A DNA stretch of 7,155 bases from Bacteroidales bacterium UBA6248 (GTDB lineage Bacteria; Bacteroidota; Bacteroidia; Bacteroidales; Lentimicrobiaceae): the NCBI GenBank assembly GCA_002441345.1, contig DJVU01000091.1, positions 4,357-11,511 of the forward strand, given 5' to 3'. Both the position numbers and the translations under genes were made by a program. A model generated the notes under the pieces. It had not been told where the DNA came from and ran no database searches. It worked only from the letters and a program-made list of their open reading frames with translations. Positions 4,944 through 7,155 of the stretch are shown in pieces. Within the stretch, counting starts at the first letter, position 1. Each line of letters begins with the position of its first letter.

Positions 4944-4951
4944 CAAAGATA
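4944..4951 (-). promoter_or_regulatory. Promoter -7 element of mgtE
   Basis: The minus strand reads TATCTTTG followed by CA, matching TAnnTTTG. It sits 120 nt upstream of the mgtE ATG and 23 nt upstream of the leader-peptide ATG. The region from here to the divergent promoter at 5126 (about 175 nt) holds no gene I can support, only a small CCCG-GAAA-CGGG dyad at 4961-4972. Confidence 0.65.
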
Positions 4952-5125
4952 GATTTTTTCCCCGGAAACGGGTTTTCATCCGGGAGGTTTTACTGTAATT
5001 TATTGCGCATTTTTTATGCCCCGGTTTACAATTCACTTATTTTCCGAGATGTAATGAACTGTTAGCCGGGTGATTCTTTTGTTGTATTGCTGCAGTCAGC
5101 TAATCCTGTGGTCCGGATTAAACCG

Positions 5126-5133
5126 TAATTTTG
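5126..5133 (+). promoter_or_regulatory. Promoter -7 element of the deformylase gene
   Basis: TAATTTTG followed by CA matches TAnnTTTG. It lies 14 nt upstream of the ATG at 5148, and downstream of the earlier in-frame ATG at 5070, which argues for the later start. Confidence 0.65.
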
Positions 5134-5147
5134 CAAAAAACGAACGT

Positions 5148-5798
5148 ATGAACAGATTAAGCGGTATTTTGCTGGTTCATGTTGTGCTGCTTTCGGTTTG
5201 CGTGCAGGCTCAGCAGCTTTCGGAACCGGAATGTGCGCTGGTGCTCAGTGGCGATACAACCGCAATGATGCGTGTCTTAACACTTTCAAATGCCGGGGAT
5301 GCAGAAATTTTAAAGGCGGAAAGCCTGGATGTGGATCCTGCTGATCCAGTACTGCCACTGCTGGCTCAACGCATGTTTCTGAGCATGCGTGATACAGCCA
5401 ATCCGGGCGTGGGAATAGCCGCTCCTCAGGTTGGCATTAACCGCAATGCCTTTTGGATACAACGCTTTGATAAACAGGATTATCCCTTTGAATTTATGAT
5501 CAATCCGGTAATACTGAGTTATTCTGCCCTTAAGCGCAGGGGTGGAGAAGGTTGCCTTTCCATTCCCGGTGTCAGGGGAGAAGTGCTGCGCAGTTACACC
5601 ATAATGGTCGAATACCGGGATTTTTCAGGCGGATGGCATACCGAACTGCTCGAAGACTTCACGGCCGTAATCTTTCAGCACGAATACGACCACCTGAAGG
5701 GGCTGCTTTTTACCGACCGCATGGATCAACAGCTCAGTTTCCCCGTTTACCCTCTTCCTGAGGGAACAGAACTTTTTCTCGGACCTCCGGGAATGTAA
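5148..5798 (+). CDS. def: Peptide deformylase with an apparent signal peptide
   Basis: Metallo-hydrolase family that removes the N-formyl group from new polypeptides. All three motifs are intact: GVGIAAPQ (87-94), EGCLS (134-138, metal ligand Cys136) and QHEYDH (177-182, ligands His178 and His182, catalytic Glu179). Residues 41-80 (MRVLTLSN and what follows) match the usual deformylase N-terminus. In front of that is an extension of about 40 residues. It starts with a short basic region (MNR), a hydrophobic core (LSGILLVHVVLLSVCV) and VQA-QQ, which looks like a signal peptidase I site after Ala21. There is no lipobox, because Val precedes the Cys. The start at 5148 is supported by the promoter 14 nt upstream. 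An in-frame ATG at 5070 is upstream of the promoter; tandem ATGs at 5265 and 5268 would give a normal cytosolic form. The predicted length is 216 residues. Deformylation is normally cytosolic, so export suggests a paralogue with a special role. Confidence 0.92.
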   Translation: MNRLSGILLVHVVLLSVCVQAQQLSEPECALVLSGDTTAMMRVLTLSNAGDAEILKAESLDVDPADPVLPLLAQRMFLSMRDTANPGVGIAAPQVGINRNAFWIQRFDKQDYPFEFMINPVILSYSALKRRGGEGCLSIPGVRGEVLRSYTIMVEYRDFSGGWHTELLEDFTAVIFQHEYDHLKGLLFTDRMDQQLSFPVYPLPEGTELFLGPPGM

Positions 5799-5800
5799 TT

Positions 5801-6139
5801 CTATTTATTGCCCGATGCCATAAAGTAAAGGCAAACCGACAGAAGCAGCAGGTGAGTGACCTGTACTGCCGTTACCCGGGGAACAAATCCGAGGTAAATG
5901 GTGTAGGCAAACAGAAGGCTTAGCAGAAGTCCCGACACTACGGTAAGGGACGGTTTTGACGTAAACCCTCCGGCAAACAGCAGCACCCCGAAAAGCACGA
6001 AGGCCAGGGCAAGGTAAAAGCTCTGTGTCTGGTAGTTCATGGCAAGGATTGTTTGCCCGTGCTGAAGCACAAGCCAGGCAAGCAGTGCAATCCGAAGCAG
6101 CCATTTGGAGGCCGGAAGCAGCGATTTTACCGGTTTCAT
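5801..6139 (-). CDS. Small four-helix membrane protein, unknown function
   Basis: A 112-residue protein I do not recognise. After a basic N-terminus (MKPVKSLLPASK) it shows four hydrophobic segments at about 13-33, 41-59, 65-84 and 91-107, separated by short polar loops (NYQTQS, TSKPS, PRVTA). It is probably an inner-membrane protein with both ends in the cytoplasm. No catalytic or metal-binding motif is seen. Its ATG overlaps the aspS stop codon (ATGA), so translation is probably coupled to aspS and it shares the aspS promoter, which lies outside the window. Its stop codon is only 2 nt from that of the converging deformylase gene, leaving no room for a terminator between them. Confidence 0.8.
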   Translation of the reverse strand: MKPVKSLLPASKWLLRIALLAWLVLQHGQTILAMNYQTQSFYLALAFVLFGVLLFAGGFTSKPSLTVVSGLLLSLLFAYTIYLGFVPRVTAVQVTHLLLLSVCLYFMASGNK

Positions 6140-7155
6140 TCCTTTGGGTCCTGAATGTTGATAATAAGTTTCAGTTCGCTGAGTTGTTCCTGTTTGATGG
6201 GAGCCGGAGCGTCAATCATCACATCCCGTCCGGCATTGTTTTTCGGGAAAGCGATAAAATCACGGATGCTGTCCGACCCGCCGAAAAGCGAGCACATACG
6301 GTCGAAGCCAAAAGCAATGCCGCCGTGGGGCGGAGCACCGTATTCAAAAGCATTCATCAGGAAACCGAACTGAGCCTGGGCATCCTCATCGCTGAAACCC
6401 AGTATGGTGAACATCTTCTTCTGCAGATCTTTATTGTGGATACGGATAGATCCTCCGCCAATTTCCACCCCGTTGATTACCAGGTCATAGGCATTGGCGC
6501 GCACCTTGCCGGGATCGCTGTCGAGCAGCGGTATGTCTTCCGGTTTCGGTGAGGTAAACGGATGGTGCATGGCGTAATAACGATGTGTTTCATCGTCCCA
6601 CTCCAGCAGGGGGAAATCAACCACCCAAAGAGGAGCAAATACCTCCGGATTTCGCAGTCCAAGCATATTGCCCATTTCAAGGCGCAGTTCCGATAATGCT
6701 TTGCGGGTTTTAGCTGCATCCCCGGCAAGGATCAGCATCAGATCGCCGGGCCTGGCTTCAAAGGCCTCCGCCCACTTTTTGAGCTCCTCTTCGCTGTAGA
6801 ATTTGTCTACCGACGATTTCAGCGTACCGTCTTCGTTATAGCGGACGTAAATCAACCCGCCGGCACCCAGCTGCGGCCGTTTCACAAAATCGGTAAGCGC
6901 ATCCAGCTGCTTACGGGTATAGGAAGCGCATCCCGCAGCATTGATTCCTGCTACAAGCGCAGCATCATCAAATACTTTAAAATCCTTCCCCTTCACCAGG
7001 TCTGTAATCTCCACAAAAGTCATCCCAAAGCGGATGTCGGGTTTGTCGTTGCCGTAATATTTCATGGCATCGGCAAATGTCATGCGGGGCAGAACCTCTG
7101 TTTCAACCCCTTTTACCGTGCGGAAAAGGTGTTTGGTCAGTCCTTCGAAGGTGGA
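6136..7155 (-). CDS. aspS: Aspartyl-tRNA synthetase, C-terminal part (runs off right edge)
   Basis: Class II synthetase that charges tRNA-Asp with aspartate. The last 339 residues are visible; the N-terminal anticodon-binding domain and class II motifs 1 and 2 lie beyond the window. The visible part begins just before LPRMTFADAMKYYGNDKPDIRFG, typical of bacterial AspRS. It then covers the bacterial-type inserted GAD domain (about 65-175 of the visible part), returns to the catalytic core (VINGVEIGGGSIRIHN), and reaches class II motif 3 (GIAFGFDRM, ATP-binding arginine), then RDFIAFPKN. The C-terminal tail ends IINIQDPKE. The stop overlaps the ATG of the small membrane protein gene. I cannot tell from this part whether the enzyme is discriminating or non-discriminating. 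Confidence 0.97.
   Translation of the reverse strand, partial: STFEGLTKHLFRTVKGVETEVLPRMTFADAMKYYGNDKPDIRFGMTFVEITDLVKGKDFKVFDDAALVAGINAAGCASYTRKQLDALTDFVKRPQLGAGGLIYVRYNEDGTLKSSVDKFYSEEELKKWAEAFEARPGDLMLILAGDAAKTRKALSELRLEMGNMLGLRNPEVFAPLWVVDFPLLEWDDETHRYYAMHHPFTSPKPEDIPLLDSDPGKVRANAYDLVINGVEIGGGSIRIHNKDLQKKMFTILGFSDEDAQAQFGFLMNAFEYGAPPHGGIAFGFDRMCSLFGGSDSIRDFIAFPKNNAGRDVMIDAPAPIKQEQLSELKLIINIQDPKE

Noticed and set aside
4961..4972. CCCG-GAAA-CGGG mini-hairpin near the mgtE promoter
   Set aside because: Only a 4-bp stem upstream of the mgtE -7 element, with no gene that it would terminate; too weak to call.
6025..6552. Plus-strand 175-codon ORF across the aspS/membrane gene junction
   Set aside because: Both minus-strand genes are supported by homology or coupling, and the plus ORF shows no motif.
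1..7155. CRISPR array, insertion sequence, prophage or defence system
   Set aside because: No spaced direct repeats of CRISPR type, no transposase or integrase, no phage genes; the content is housekeeping.

Overview
The window looks like ordinary chromosome from a Bacteroidota (Bacteroidetes) bacterium, probably of the Bacteroidales type. The main evidence is the promoter signature. Every transcription unit whose start lies inside the window has a TAnnTTTG element, usually followed by CA, just upstream of its first gene or leader, and Shine-Dalgarno sequences are mostly absent. The gene content is mainly housekeeping: tRNA synthetases, folate synthesis, queuosine precursor uptake and metal-ion transport.

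Layout from left to right. 1-299 (-) is the 5' third of glnS (glutaminyl-tRNA synthetase), running off the left edge. 300-631 has no gene; it holds the glnS promoter and two related palindromic repeat elements built from helically phased heptamers. 632-1216 (-) is mntP, a manganese exporter that appears nearly leaderless. 1367-1852 (+) is a divergent, weakly GNAT-like protein. 1888-1961 (-) is tRNA-Cys(GCA) with its own promoter and a strong terminator. 2034-2604 (-) is a two-gene unit, folB followed by a cysteine-rich CWC-type zinc-knuckle protein. 2670-3371 (-) is a YhhQ/VUT-family queuosine precursor transporter. 3480-4823 (-) is mgtE, a CBS-gated Mg2+ channel, preceded by a leader of about 115 nt. 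5148-5798 (+) is a peptide deformylase with intact catalytic motifs and an apparent signal peptide. It converges, with a 2-nt gap, on a small four-helix membrane protein (5801-6139, -). That gene's start overlaps the stop of aspS (aspartyl-tRNA synthetase, 6136 to the right edge, -), whose N-terminus lies outside the window.

The most interesting region is the mgtE leader (about 4824-4943). It contains a 13-codon upstream ORF beginning M-K-D-D-P, followed by a perfect 7-bp inverted repeat that would bury the mgtE Shine-Dalgarno sequence, and a competing stem that would free it. This resembles the logic of the enterobacterial MgtL leader peptide, where an acidic/proline-rich leader destabilises ribosomes at low Mg2+, but it sits in front of an unrelated Mg2+ transporter and seems to act on translation. 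This is a hypothesis from sequence only. The second point of interest is the apparently exported peptide deformylase. The third is the phased heptamer repeats between glnS and mntP.
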